Shown here: positions 1-16,444 of the stretch, one piece after another | How positions within the stretch are numbered: position 1 is the stretch's first letter | Layout of the letters: each line of letters starts with the position of its first letter | Assembly (NCBI RefSeq): GCF_018812025.1 | Contig: NC_063045.1 | Location: 56,863,957-56,927,956 of the forward strand | Source of the DNA: Megalobrama amblycephala | Taxonomy: Eukaryota; Chordata; Actinopteri; Cypriniformes; Xenocyprididae | Direction of reading: 5' to 3' | DNA: 64,000 nt | The notes under the pieces: generated by a model | Told to the model about the DNA's origin: nothing | The model's database searches: none | Seen by the model: only the letters and a program-made list of their open reading frames with translations | Program-made: the position numbers and the translations under genes

Positions 1-600
1 CTGCGGACACGGAGAGGGCGGCCCGCACTCCGTGTGAACTCCACTTCGCAGCCCAGGGCTGAATGTGCTCTGATAAAATATTTCAACACTCCCAAGTATG
101 TATGTTGAGAAGCAAACGCACACGCAGAGCTATTAGGTTGCCGCTCTGGCCACCTCTGTCGTAGGCCAGTCCAAACCAGTTCTTGTTTATCACTGGCACA
201 GTGGCTGCTCTTGTATCAACAACTGCAAGCGAGCAAATGAGACTTGTCACTGCATTGAACATGAACATGACTCATTTGCATGGTGTGCTTGAGTTCAAAG
301 TTAGGGTGCAAGACAGAATTATTGTTGGCTTTGCTTATTTTGCTGCTTAATGCTGAATTTTGAAAGCTCGGATATGAGAGGAAAGCCTTGATGCAGCTTA
401 GCTTTTTTTGCTTTCCTTTAAATTCAATAAAAAAGCCGAAAAGACTGTATTAAAATTTAAGATTTGAAATAAATTCTATCACATTTGCTCCCATTGGATT
501 TCAACTGGTGGCTTGCAAACCATAAAATGAGTTTGTTCTGATGGTTCATGGACTACAGGGCGAAAAAAAAAAATGTAAATAATAATAAAAACATTTTAAT

Positions 601-605
<5 letters not shown>
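1..605. other. Intergenic DNA, no gene seen
   Basis: The first 300 bases are moderately GC-rich and the rest is AT-rich. Short open frames here show no recognisable protein family and no convincing splice context. I see nothing that can be assigned. Confidence 0.6.
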
Positions 606-647
<42 letters not shown>

Positions 648-682
648 TATATATATACACACACACACACATACATACATAT
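606..682. repeat. TA/CA compound microsatellite
   Basis: A run of about 17 TA dinucleotides is followed by CA and ATAC dinucleotide or tetranucleotide runs. The open frames through it encode only Ile-Tyr repeats and are not genes. Confidence 0.95.
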
Positions 683-1044
683 ACTCTAAAAAATGCTGGG
701 TTAAAAACAACCCAAACTGGGTTGAAAATTGTCAAACCCAGTGGTTGGGTTAAATGTCTGGGCAGTTTTATTTAACCCAACTATTATTTAAAAAATATTT
801 ATGGCTGGCTTAAAATGAACACAAAACAAGTTAAAAATCAGACACATAATTACTAGCGCAACAGTAATAATCAAAAGGTGAACATTTATTAATAAGCAAT
901 TTAATAAATGTTTATTGTTTAATTATTATTCATTAAACACATCAATAAATGTTAATTTCCAGCATACTTTGGGTTCATTTTAAGCAAGCAATACAGTCAT
1001 TTTTAAACAATAGTTGAGTTAAATAAAAACTACCCAGCAGGTTG

Positions 1045-1047
<3 letters not shown>
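683..1047. mobile_element. Palindromic MITE (CTCTAAAAAATGCTGGGTT family), truncated copy
   Basis: The left arm starts CTCTAAAAAATGCTGGGTTA and carries AACCCA/TGGGTT motifs. The right arm returns as the inverse (AGTTGAGTTAAAT, CTACCCAGCAGGTTGGG) and then stops where a TA microsatellite begins. A more complete copy of the same family lies at 61999-62479 in an mctp1 intron. This is a non-autonomous DNA element with no coding capacity. Confidence 0.8.
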
Positions 1048-1116
<69 letters not shown>

Positions 1117-1120
1117 TATA
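1048..1120. repeat. TA microsatellite
   Basis: About 35 TA dinucleotides replace the missing right terminus of the adjoining MITE. Confidence 0.95.
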
Positions 1121-2570
1121 AAAGATAAGATAAACTTCATATCAGAATCCTACTACAGATTTTGTGCAGGCAGCAGCCAATCAGGAGTCAATCTGGCACT
1201 CCTCCACCATTGGCATCGCAGCATGTCTGTGAAAGGGGGCGGGGCCTGCACTGCTGACCACTGGTTACACTGTCTGACTCAGCTGAAAGTCAGGGTGTCG
1301 TGTGTCAGTACTGACTCCTCTGGCAGCACAGTCACCGACCGACAATCCCTGACTCGCTGAACATGACCCTTCTTAGAAACATGCCCCGCCGTTCCTGGCC
1401 TAATGTTACAGTTATGAAAGTGTCCTCCATTCCCATATTTAGATCCATGACATTATGTAAAAAGGAGAGAAGGGTCTTCATGCAATTCTGTGTTTGCACC
1501 TATTGCACATGAAAAACTGCAAAATCATAGATGCATTATGTTTGATTTAGGGATACTTTGTTGATATCATATTCCTTGCTTTGTGTTTTAGCTTCACTGA
1601 CAGACAAAATATGCCTAGAAAAAAAAAAAAGCAACAGACATTTCGTCGTCTGCAAGTCTAGACTTTGACATATGTTCAGAGATTTCTTCACAAGACTCTT
1701 TCATATGTGTTGAAGCATGCATGGCAGGTTAAACCGTTCACAAAGAGTGCAGATGACGCAGGCTGATCGTTTTGCTCAGGTTAATCCTGTAGTGCTGTAA
1801 ACACCTGCCACACGCACAATCTGTCGGGGGCCTTGTCAAGTTCATCACCTAAAGTACCTATCCAACATGTCTGGAGACAGTTGAATTATTAATACTTGTC
1901 AAAAAGAGCCCAGGGCGAAGATACATCATCACTGCGTTCTGTTAAGACACACTTCTCATCCAGTTTTTCTTGATCCTGAATGTGCTTGTAGGAGAGAATA
2001 AGGGTGCTGGTTTTAGGTCAATTATGCATTGTACTAAAATGCTGACATTATATGAAAGTTGTCACAAGGGCTACAATGGCATTTAAAAAAAAAAAAGAAG
2101 CTTTTCTTACTTAGTATTTTTGTCTTGTTTCTAGTCCATATATCTAAAAATTCGTACATTAAGAAGCATTTACTAGACAAACAAAAGTTTTCTTGTTTTG
2201 GGGAAAAATAAGACAAAATTGAGTGAGTTTTTAAAATAATAAAAATAAGCAAAAAAAAAAAATCTACCAAAGTGGTAAGCAAAATAATCTTGTTTTCTGT
2301 TTGAAGTAAGATTATTTTGCTTACCCCATTGGCAGATTTCATGTGTCAAAATTAAGTGAGTTTTTGCTTTGGACTTTATTATGAGAATCTTTACTATCTT
2401 TTATTAGTCAAAAGTCCAATTGCACAAAAGTGTCTTTCTTGTTCTTGATTGGTAGTTTGTTTTTAACATCTTCATATTGTGTAGCCTACATAGCGAGACA
2501 AAATACTCTGCTTTTGGGGCATGTTGTCACCAAAAGTAAAAGGTTTTTTTTTTTTTTAGCAATTACTTTT
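1121..2570. other. Intergenic DNA, no gene seen
   Basis: Unique-looking sequence. 1150-1400 is GC-richer than its surroundings but has no long reading frame or promoter grammar I can support. A-tracts occur near 1620, 2085 and 2250. No family recognised. Confidence 0.5.
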
Positions 2571-2797
2571 AAAGGGTTAGTTCACCCTAAAATGAAAATT
2601 AAGTAATTTACTCACCTTGGTTTTGTTCTTACACCGAATACCCTCGTCCATATGATGGCAGTGAATAGCGACCAGCATTTTTAAAAAAAGACACAAAAAG
2701 TGTCAGAGAATAGTCCCATGAAACACATGCCATATATTCCAAGTGTTCTGGTGGTATACGATAGGGTTTGGTTGAAAACCAAACAAAAATTGAATGT
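2571..2797. mobile_element. MITE fragment (GGTTAGTTCACCC family)
   Basis: TTTAAAGGGTTAGTTCACCC opens a characteristic terminal arm (AAAATGAAAATTAAGTAATT, ACTCACC). The other arm is absent, and the piece runs into the next element at about 2800. Other copies lie at 7419, 12663 and 36842. Confidence 0.75.
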
Positions 2798-2802
2798 AGG
2801 GG

Positions 2803-4068
2803 AGAGTGGGGTAAGATGAGCCATTTTTTACTTATGAGGGCCTCAAGATAAGGGAAAATGAGGCAGAAGTACAATGAAAGTATTTAAAGTAATTTCAGGA
2901 TGTTTCCTATCATTTTAAATGATCAGACTACATCTATGACAAAGGGTTCTAAAAATATGGCCTCTTAAAAAAAAGTGTTCCTCTGGCTCAATTTACCCCA
3001 GGTTAGGGGTAAGTTGAGCCGAGTCAGTAGGTGAGTGTATACTGACCATCTAACTGAATCTGAATCAAACCCATGTGAAATTTTAAAGATAATGTACCTA
3101 TTTTAAAAACTAATTTAATAATCAAATTTTCTACAAATATTTACGAATATTTACAAATATTCTTTGTAAAAATATTTTACAAATATTTCTTTTTTTATAG
3201 CTAAATTAAACAACATAAAACCAACCAAATGAAGTTGAAATTTCAGTATCTTTAATTGTTTGCATTTCTGAAACAATATGTTGAACATCAAAGTTGTAAC
3301 CTTCCCATAAACAGACTAAACAGAGAGTTTGTTGAGAAAATTCAATAAAAACTAAATAAGAATGAATAAATGTCACTGAAACTAATAAACATTTTAGTCA
3401 AAAGGTTCTTGACATGGTAGTTTTTCTGCAATGTCGGCCATGTTAGGCCATTAGAGACTACAGGTGGAAAGATATATTTAATTAAACATCTTCTGGTTTG
3501 TATCAGAGAAGGATTTGGTGTACTTGTACACTTTTTCTATCAAATAAACTCGAAAATAAAGATAAACTAAACCAGTTGCATAATATTACATTGAAATGAC
3601 ACCAGTTTATACTTCAGATTTAACTTAAATTCATTGCCTTATGGTGGGGTAAGTTAAAACACTGGCTCAATTTACCCCACAGCATTTGGCTCACTTTGCC
3701 CCATAGCTGCCATTTTTAGGAAAAGCTAGCTAGCTTACCAATTCAGAATAATATTTAGCTAAATGACTTGCATGGTTTTATACGTTGCTAAATCACCAAT
3801 ATGCATCATAAATAGTTTTAGACCTGGACAAATTTGCTTTAATGAAACAGCCATTACATCTGTAATGTTCAAATTTTACTTTGACAAGCCAAAAACATTT
3901 TTTAAAGTAAATAAGCGACTTACACTCCTCCCATGTGCTTTTCCTTTTCACAGTGTGACAGAAATGATGGGTGGTTCTAAAATACATGGTCACGTGACAA
4001 TAAAATGGTACGGTTGCCAAGATACAGGGGGTGGGTCAACTTACCCACTGGCTCATCTTACCCCACTC
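2803..4068. mobile_element. Non-autonomous DNA transposon with GGGGTAAGATGAGCC ends
   Basis: The left end GAGTGGGGTAAGATGAGCC (from 2803) is matched by its exact reverse complement at 4050-4068. Variants of the same motif (GGGGTAAGTTGAGCC, TGGCTCAATTTACCCCA) recur internally at about 2985-3020, 3645-3680 and 3685-3705. An open frame at 3763-4149 overlaps the right end and has no recognisable domain. The element is non-coding as far as I can see. Confidence 0.8.
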
Positions 4069-5374
4069 TTAAAATCTGACCTTGCGCACATTCATGTGAC
4101 TAGAGCCACAGTTCACTCCGACTCGTCAGACAAAGCACACAAGTTGTGAGAAATCAAGAGTAATAAAAGCGCAAAATGAAGTAATGTACTTTCTTAAATA
4201 CATTCGTTGTGTTCGTTGCAACAATAAATTATTACGTTCAAAGGACTCTCAGACGAACGGAGTTCCGGTCCGGAGATATTTGACGTTTTTTTTTTTTATT
4301 TCTAGGTGTAGGATTTCTTGTCATGTTTTTTGTTAATCTTGATTTCTCACAACTTGTATGCTTTTCTAGGCAAGTCGGAATGAACTGCGTTGCTAATAGT
4401 CTCACGAACACACACATCGAGCACGGAAGACCAACAGTCAAGGTCAGGATTTGCATTAAATAATATATAAAATTTCGGTTTGTTTTACTAAATAAAAGTA
4501 AAAAATTTGACACCAAGCCCCAGTCACTCACATATGTAAATCAATCTTAATGCTAAAATTAATTTGGTTGAAACTCCACACAATCCTAATGTTTAATCTG
4601 TTGAATTTAATTTAAATTTCCAGCATTAAACTTAAGCATTTTACACTCCATTTATAGCAATGAGCTCTAATGAGCTGAAGAGATCCAGTTTTATCCTTGA
4701 ACAGTGAAGGGAAACTAGGTTAGTGGTCCACTTACAGCTCTTGGGAGCAAACATCTGCTCCATTTGAGCCTGGGAAGAGGAGTGGAAAATATGAAGCATT
4801 TCTAGCACACATGAGGCCTGTGTGCACACAACGAACTCCTTGTGTTTGGTCAGCATCTGGTCCTTAGATGGCCTGTGTGCTGGAATGCCAAGAGGACAGA
4901 AAGAAAAAGACGTTTCCTCCAAAAGGAAGCTGAAGAATGTAAAGCCAAACTGCTTCGCAATGATGTCTGCTAAAGTAGAATCATATAAATTTGTATTTTT
5001 ATACCTTGGAGGTTGTTTTCTGAACAAATTGAATGCAAAACGTAATGTAAATGCTGGGAGTGAAAAGTTGCTCAATGAACATTGTCAACATAACAAACTG
5101 GTTTTCGCCTTAGGATATGTAACAGCCGCCTATCTGTTTGCGTTTCGTGTTGTTTCACAATCAGTCCCATCATGTTTCACAAACCTGGTCCACAACACTA
5201 GACACGCTAAGGTACATAATGTAACCACCATCTCAGAGTCTCAGAGTCTTTGAGTCTCATGTAGAAACAGCTGTGTTTGTCAAATGTGTCATGTTTTCCA
5301 TTGTAAATATGAATCAGTGTTCTTGAAGTATGTTAATGCAATTCTAACATGGAAAGGAAAAAATAAACTTTACT
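4069..5374. other. Intergenic DNA, no gene seen
   Basis: Two overlapping open frames on opposite strands (4641-5075 minus, 4822-5253 plus) exceed 140 codons. Neither resembles a known family, and both have composition like surrounding non-coding DNA. I treat both as chance frames. Confidence 0.5.
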
Positions 5375-7035
5375 TTTTTGTAGAAAATGGCATATTTATT
5401 TAAACGGATTGGAGCAAAAACAGACAAACATACATGTTTTTTGCTGTGACATAATATACACCACCTACAAAATGGTACAAAAGTTAGAAACAAGCCAAGA
5501 ATACAAAATTATGTGGAAACGCACTGAAAACACACAGCAGATATTGCACCGTTCAACTTAGGAGTAGCTTAATACCCATTTCATCACTCATCAACCCCTG
5601 AAATGGAAAAAAAATGGAAGCCAGTTTAATTAGCTCTGAACCTGACTGACTGAAGAGCAATGTTGCTTCCTATATGCAGTATACATTACATGTTCAGTCT
5701 CTATGAGGGTTATTTAAATCCCTGGAAGTGCATGTTTCAGAATGTTCTTGTAGTATCCAAAGTAAAATACAAAACACAATTTTCACCATGGCCCACAGTG
5801 CACAAACATCAAAGTAAGGATGCATACAGTTCACAAGAAGCACATAGTCCCTTTTTTAACAGGTAAATGTCAGCACAGCGCACATTAACAGTGAAAAAAA
5901 ACAAACATGGTTTTGTGCCAAGGCCACAACGATTGTTTCATTAGTCCAAACGCATAACCAGTGATTCTAGTTTGTCTGTTAACAGCATGTTTATGTAAAC
6001 AAACATACCTAAATCACATGTAAACGTCAGATCATATGTTTTGTTGTGCATTATAGCCAAGCTTCGGTATACACTTTGAATGCAATCGATGAAAAGTGCT
6101 AATTGTCGTTAAACAAAAAAAGGCCTACGCCAACAGGCCACAGTCAATAAAGTACAACAAAAAAACAAAACAAAGAATATGTCAAGAGTCTAGTTAGCTC
6201 TTAGTTGTACATACAGTGCGAGGCTCAACCAAGAGTTCTGGAGAGCAGTTTTCTGCGTATTTCATAACAGCGAGAGGAGGAGGACAGATTCAGGAATGTC
6301 TTGCATCTCGATGAGTGTCCTCCTTGCTCGCTGTCAATGGTCTCTTTTCTTTCACCACTTGAATCAGTGCCAAGTGCCGTTTGATGCTCTCGCAGTTTCC
6401 TTCTAGCAGAAAGGCAACGTGGCAAGTCAGAATCCCACTCATAAAATCTTTGAAGCAGGTCTTGTTGCATCGACATCTACAGTTTCCAACATTCTCAAAA
6501 ATATTTCAAGAAAATCAATGTGGTAAAGCCACTTCTTCTAAATCAAGAGACGACAAACAGTTGACAAAAAAGAAAGTCTGTCGTTGTTCTGCTGGAGTGG
6601 TTGTAGGATGGCTGGAGATATTTGTTGCTCTTAGTACAATGATCACCAATAAATCTTCAAGATGATTCGGTCTAATCATTCAAATAAGTGAAGAATCACA
6701 TCCAAAACAATGTTGGAGATGTTTGGACACAGTTCTCACACTTAGTGGTGTTGCGTTTAGTCCATCTTGGTGTCAAGGGCACAGTTTAACTCCGACAAAT
6801 CCTGTCTGTACTCTTTTCACCAATGATGGAAGGGGGAGGGGATCACTCAAGATCTTCAGCAGCTTTTACGGGCTACTGAGCTGGACTCGACCTGGATTGG
6901 GAGTGTCTCCTGGAGGATATCCATCTGCGTCACCAAGATGGTCGCTCGTGCCTCTTCATGGAGGAAGAACAAACCCCAGTTGAGGTTGTAGAGATAAGAG
7001 ATCCCTGACAGCACTGGTCAGGTGTGGTCACTCTT
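5375..7035 (-). other. arrdc3: Probable arrdc3 3' untranslated region
   Basis: This stretch directly follows the arrdc3 stop codon and is free of the MITEs and microsatellites that crowd both sides. A minus-strand AATAAA hexamer lies at 5395-5400, about 1.64 kb after the stop and without a frame in between. The extent is inferred from the poly(A) signal and repeat depletion. An earlier or later cleavage site is possible. Confidence 0.4.
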
Positions 7036-11407
<4,372 letters not shown>

Positions 11408-11662
11408 GGTGGAAATGTTACTAAGCTGTAAGATATATGAAAATATAAAGATTCAATCATCTGTCAGATGTTTTTATGAATCATTTAAGGTTTTTTTTGC
11501 CGTGCAGAAATGCTGCAGGCAGGTTCAGTGCTATAGTTGCCTGTCATTCATTGAGTTTTGTTGTAACTGCATGCGAAGATGCAGCTGTGTGTCTGAGCTC
11601 TGGCTCTGACTCTGCTTTAATACCTCCGTTTGGTGGAAAAACAACCAGACTGCGCATGCGCA
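11408..11662 (-). promoter_or_regulatory. arrdc3: arrdc3 core promoter and 5'UTR region
   Basis: On the minus strand, a TATTAAAG box (about 11615-11623) lies some 210 bases upstream of the ATG. Just upstream is a perfect palindromic NRF1 site, TGCGCATGCGCA (11651-11662). The sequence between is moderately GC-rich and repeat-free. The motifs are seen; their use as a promoter is inferred. Confidence 0.5.
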
Positions 11663-11981
11663 ATCGATAAGGCTCCTGCTGCTGCTTCTACTGGTCTCTT
11701 CTTCTTCCGCCTTCCTATGCTGCCTGTGCTTGAGTCTCTGTTGTATTGTTTAAAAGTAGCTTGCTTGCTCATCCAGAGTGTTTTACTAATGAACAAGCGA
11801 CTCCTTCTAGTATGCCTACATTATCAAACTACATAGTGGTATGGGGGGAAAAACGTGAAATTGAACTGGAAGAAACCGGCCTGAATTGTTCATGAGTTTT
11901 TGACAATGCAGAGGTATATTGATATTTTATTGGTATAATGATATTTTATGTTTTTATGTCATGTATTGTTTCTGTGTTTTC
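11663..11981. other. Intergenic DNA upstream of arrdc3
   Basis: No gene or repeat family recognised. Confidence 0.5.
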
Positions 11982-12666
11982 TTAAAGGTCCCGTTTTTTG
12001 TGGTTTTTTGAAGCTTTGATTGTGTTTATAGTGTGCAATATAACATGTGTTCATGTTTCGCGTGTAAAAAAACACATTATTTTTCACATAATTTACTTAT
12101 CTGTATACCGCTGTTTCCACTGTCATAAAAACGGGCTGATGACTTCCTTGTTCTATGAAGTCCCTCCTTCAGAAATACGTAACGAGTTCTGATTGTGCCA
12201 GCGGTTCCTGTGTTGTGATTCGACAGCAGTTTAGCGCATCTTGCCCGGAAAGGTCACGCCTCTTACCATAACGTGGAGATGCACGCGCTCAGTGTTATTG
12301 TAAACATGTCTTTAATTTTACCCTATCAATTTGAGCCGGAATCAGACCCGGTGATTGGACTGCGGGATGAAAATAACAGCGTTTCGACGAAATGGCGACA
12401 AACACAATCTACAAACGCAACTCTTGTGTATTCCTGTGGGCGGAGGTTACTCAAAAAACTGTTTTAGTGACGTCATTAAAGAAGGAAGTAGAGGGATGTA
12501 GTCCAAACTGGCCGTTCGATGTAGGCGACTTCTGTTAAATAAAATATCTCACTTGGCATTAAACTTTTTAGCTTTAAAATTTTACAGATTTTATTTATAC
12601 TCTAACAACAACATTACACACTAACTAAAGTTTGAAACATGGGATCACGAAGAACGGGACCTTTAA
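11982..12666. mobile_element. TTAA-flanked MITE (GGTCCCGTT ends)
   Basis: TTAAAGGTCCCGTT at the left and AACGGGACCTTTAA at the right are exact inverted repeats, with TTAA as the shared target sequence. The right TTAA (12663-12666) is also the left border of the next MITE. The two elements abut only about 320 bases upstream of the arrdc3 promoter motifs. Confidence 0.85.
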
Positions 12667-13024
12667 AGGGAAAATTTCACCCAAAAATGAAATTCTGTTA
12701 TCATTTATTCACCCTGAAGTTGTTCCAAACCTGTATGAATGTCTTTCTTCTGCTGAACACAAAAGAAGATATTTTAAATAATGTCGGTAACCAAACAGTT
12801 GATGGACCCCATTGACTTCCATAGTACTTTTTTTTTTCTATTTCATACTATTGAAGTCAATGGGGTCCATCAACTGTTTGATTACCCATATATTCTTCAA
12901 AATATATTCTTTTGTGTTCAGCAGAAGAAAGACGTTCATACAGGTTTGAAACAACTTGAGGATGAGTAAATGATGACAATTTTCTTTTTCCTTTTTTTTG
13001 GGGGGGGGTGAACTATCCCTTTAA
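12663..13024. mobile_element. TTAA-flanked palindromic MITE
   Basis: TTAAAGGGAAAATTTCACCC on the left and GGGTGAACTATCCCTTTAA on the right are near-inverse ends. The inner arms (ATTGACTTCCATAGTA / CTATTGAAGTCAATGGGG) also pair, so most of the element can fold into one hairpin. Confidence 0.85.
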
Positions 13025-13277
13025 ATCTCTTCACCTCAAGCATTGAGCTTCATAGTTTTTCCCCATTGCTCTTCACTGCCACCTGCCTGTTAAAGGTAGT
13101 TATTGCATATGATAATTCCTGAATGCCATCCATTATTCAAAATGATATCTACAGTCAGGAAACAAACTTTTGCTTCATGCATAACAGACTAAATCGTATT
13201 AATATTTCTATATATATTGTACTGTACAAGTATGATGTAAATATAATGCTGGAGGGAAAGGGAAAATGTTGAGGTTA

Positions 13278-13675
13278 TATGTGACCCTGGACCACAAAAC
13301 CAGTCATAAGGGTCAAATTGAGATTTATACATCAGCTTTCCATTGATGTATGGTTTATTAGGATAGGACAATATTTGGCTGAGATACAACTATATGAAGA
13401 GGGTGCAAAAAAATCAAAATATTGAGAAAATTGCCTTTAATGTTGTCCAAATGAAGTCCTTAGCAATACATATCCACTCACAAAAATAAATTTTTTATAT
13501 ATATATTTACGGTAGGAAATTTACAAAATATCTTCATGGAACATGATCTTTACTTAATATCCTAATGATTTTTGGCATAAAAGAAAAGTGTATCATTTTG
13601 ACCCATTCAATGTATTGTTGGCTATAGCACAAATATACCTGTGCGACTTATGATTTTGTGGTCCAGGGTCACATA
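13278..13675. mobile_element. MITE with TGTGACCCTGGACC ends
   Basis: TATGTGACCCTGGACCACAA is matched by the inverted TTGTGGTCCAGGGTCACATA. TTA stands on both outer sides (13275-13277, 13676-13678) as a probable target duplication. It has no coding capacity. Confidence 0.85.
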
Positions 13676-15376
13676 TTATCTTTGTGAAATCAACATCTTT
13701 AGTTTTCTTATTATGTTATAATATTTGTAAGAAGACTTCCCATACAGACACAAAATACTATAAGATACTTTAGCTAAAGAAAACAACAAAAGTAGCTGAC
13801 ATGATCACTTATTTAGTATTATTTAGCTACTATATACTTTTGAATTAGCTTTTATTTTTATATTTCCAGTTTTCAATTTAATTTTAGCTTGTTTTAGTAG
13901 CTTGTTTACTCTTTGCGTTTGCTCGGCAGCTGCTGTGAGACACTTGTTTGAGACGCACTGCAGTAAGATAGACAGATTTTAGAATATCATATTAAATGCT
14001 GGATGGCTTGTGTTGATAAATGACATGCAATTAATTTTAAAACGTATTGTATGATGGAGAAAATTCTGTATTACTATTACTAAAAATAAAGCTACAACTA
14101 CTTCACAAAATAGTGTTTTTCTCCGAGGCATGGTACTCGTAAAAAAAATTGATTTAAGCAATAAGACTAAACTTGTGGAGCTATATAACAACAATTAGTT
14201 TTCTGTCTATAAATATATCAAAACAGTTGTTCCCTTGTCTATTAAAACATGTAAATATTAAAGCGTCTTTGGTGTTTCCATGGTTTCTACAAAATAAAAC
14301 CGGAAAACCGAGGATAACGCGGGTATGACGCAATTGACAGGCGACTGGTTAAAACTGCAATTTTCTCGCGATTTACAAATAGTTGGAAACATTTGGGATG
14401 TTGTAAGTACTCAAGTGAACAAAATATATAACACTGGCCTAGTGGTTTTTGGATATTTTACTGCAAAATTCTTACATATTGCACCTTTAAATGTGCTTGT
14501 AAATGTATTTATTTCAGTTAGTTGCCAAGGCAACAGTTCTAATTTTCAGTTAAGTTTTTCATCTAATATTTCTATTTTATTTCAGTTTTAGCTGAAAACG
14601 AAAGTTTTAGTTATCAATAACAAAAATGGACAAGACATTTCAAGCAGTGTCTGCAGTGTGACATGCTATATTTTATCTAAAACTATTTTAAACAACATTT
14701 CTAATTCCTGTATACATTTTTTTCAGAACTAACTGAAAAACAGTGATTAAAAATATAGAAAAAATTAAAATACATATTAACCAGTTACAACATCTAAATT
14801 AAAACTTGAACATGAAACATCCGTATTATTATATCAAATACCCAACAGCAGATGGCAGCATAGCTCTATTTAAATTCATCAACTTGATCAATTATTTTAA
14901 AGAACCATCATACATTTAAGCACAGCTGCTTCACACATGCTAAAAATAATGATATATGTTTTTTGTTCCCTAGCTATGGTCCATGCAAGTGTATATGGAC
15001 ACTACATATGCCAATTCCAAAGAAAGTATTTTAATTTCCCTATATTTTACAGCGCAAACTCTATCTGATTTAAAAGTTAAAGCATATTATTCTTTTGAAA
15101 TTAAAGCTGGGGCACAAAACCTCATTCATTTATTAGCTTATAGATTCTGGAACAAATTAACTCAAGTAACTGATTCTATTCAGATCAATTCTCATTGGAT
15201 GACTATTATAGCTCAAAAACAAAGATCCTTTCAGGCAGTGTCCTGTCATACTAAAACAATGGCCATGACTGAGATGATGGATCCATTTGTACCTTTCCTA
15301 CTCTTCGTTTTATGTAATTCACTGAATGATCTTATCAATTCTATCCTACAGAGCAGGGACAGGTCTGCTCTCTTCC
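13676..15376. other. Intergenic DNA, no gene seen
   Basis: AT-rich. A stretch at about 14280-14490 looks like part of a dispersed repeat. An open frame of 146 codons at 14983-15423 has no recognisable domain, and the DR1 sites fall within its end. I do not call it a gene. Confidence 0.5.
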
Positions 15377-15409
15377 GGGTCAGAGGTCACTGTCAGAGGT
15401 CAAAGGTTA
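15377..15409 (+). promoter_or_regulatory. Tandem DR1 nuclear-receptor sites
   Basis: GGGTCAGAGGTCA (15377-15389) is a perfect direct repeat of RGGTCA with one spacer base. AGGTCAAAGGTTA (15397-15409) is a second copy with one mismatch. DR1 is a classical high-affinity site for COUP-TF, RXR and HNF4. It lies about 4 kb from the arrdc3 start and 6.2 kb upstream of nr2f1. Confidence 0.5.
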
Positions 15410-15727
15410 AATTTAGTATTTAAATTGAAGACCTTACAAAACACTGTGGATACGGATAGTCTCCTATTAGTATATATTGGCTCTTAAATGAATGGGAGAT
15501 ATATCTAATTAGAATTTAAAAATTAAAACTAGACAATTCTAGTGAAGTGAAGCATCCACACTGACTAGATGTAGGACGAATCAAGATTTTTATTACTCAG
15601 ATTTAAGTACTTAACTTTTTTAAATTTACATAACTAATTTATAATAATATCTTTTAATGAATTTCCTTGTCTTTGAGCTGTAAGTTCAGTGTCTTACCAA
15701 AGCATAAAGCTTCCTTAGGCTGGTATA

Positions 15728-15790
<63 letters not shown>
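15728..15790. repeat. GT microsatellite
   Basis: About 30 uninterrupted GT dinucleotides. Confidence 0.97.
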
Positions 15791-15791
<1 letters not shown>

Positions 15792-16444
15792 AGAGCCATG
15801 ATGTAATGTGAAGACTCAAATCTTTCCCACACTTGGAGAGGGATCCCTGACAGCCTGGGAAACTAAAAGCTTCCATCTGTTCAACAGGTCAACAGAGGGT
15901 CCTGTGACCTTTGACACAGATTTGTCCCCCAGTAAACATGAAGGTCCAAGCTGTTGACAGAGTGGTAAACGATACAGACCAGTTCTGTGTAATCTCATCC
16001 GAGTCAGATTTATCGGATATTCTGTTGACAGCTCGTACATCTAATTTGTCCCAAAAAAAGGAGGGGAAAACAACAAATTATTTGTTAATTACGTAACTTC
16101 TTTCAACTATTAAATGTGATTCTAGCATTTACTGAATAATTTTCTCTGTAAAACAATTCCTCCATTAACACTTTCCAAAATTTATTTTCATTACTTTACC
16201 TTACTTTACTATCAGGTTGGAGTTTAGTGGATTGGTGGTCATGGCTTTAAAGTGCCCAACATGAACTAAACGGCTTTTCACACTGCGCTTAACCCCGGGT
16301 CATCATCATTCTAAACCCCGCTTTTAACCCCGGGTGGAGGAACGTTTTACATTGCATTGCACATTGCAGTGCCAAACTTGTACAGTGTGAAACAATGCGG
16401 TGTTAAGCCCAAATTTTTGGCCTACTTCATTTTTTATGCAAGGG
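15791..16444. other. Intergenic DNA with repeat fragments
   Basis: 15905-15917 holds an imperfect DR1 (TGACCTTTGACAC). 16276-16405 has repeated AACCCCGGGT and GTGAAA/TTTCACAC motifs typical of a dispersed inverted-repeat element. Confidence 0.5.

Noticed and set aside
4641..5253. Overlapping open frames of 143-144 codons on both strands
   Set aside because: No recognisable domain, no splice or promoter context, and mutual overlap on opposite strands is typical of chance frames in moderately GC-rich DNA.
14983..15423. 146-codon open frame upstream of nr2f1
   Set aside because: No family resemblance. It sits in AT-rich intergenic DNA, and its end is made of AGGTCA repeats better explained as binding sites.
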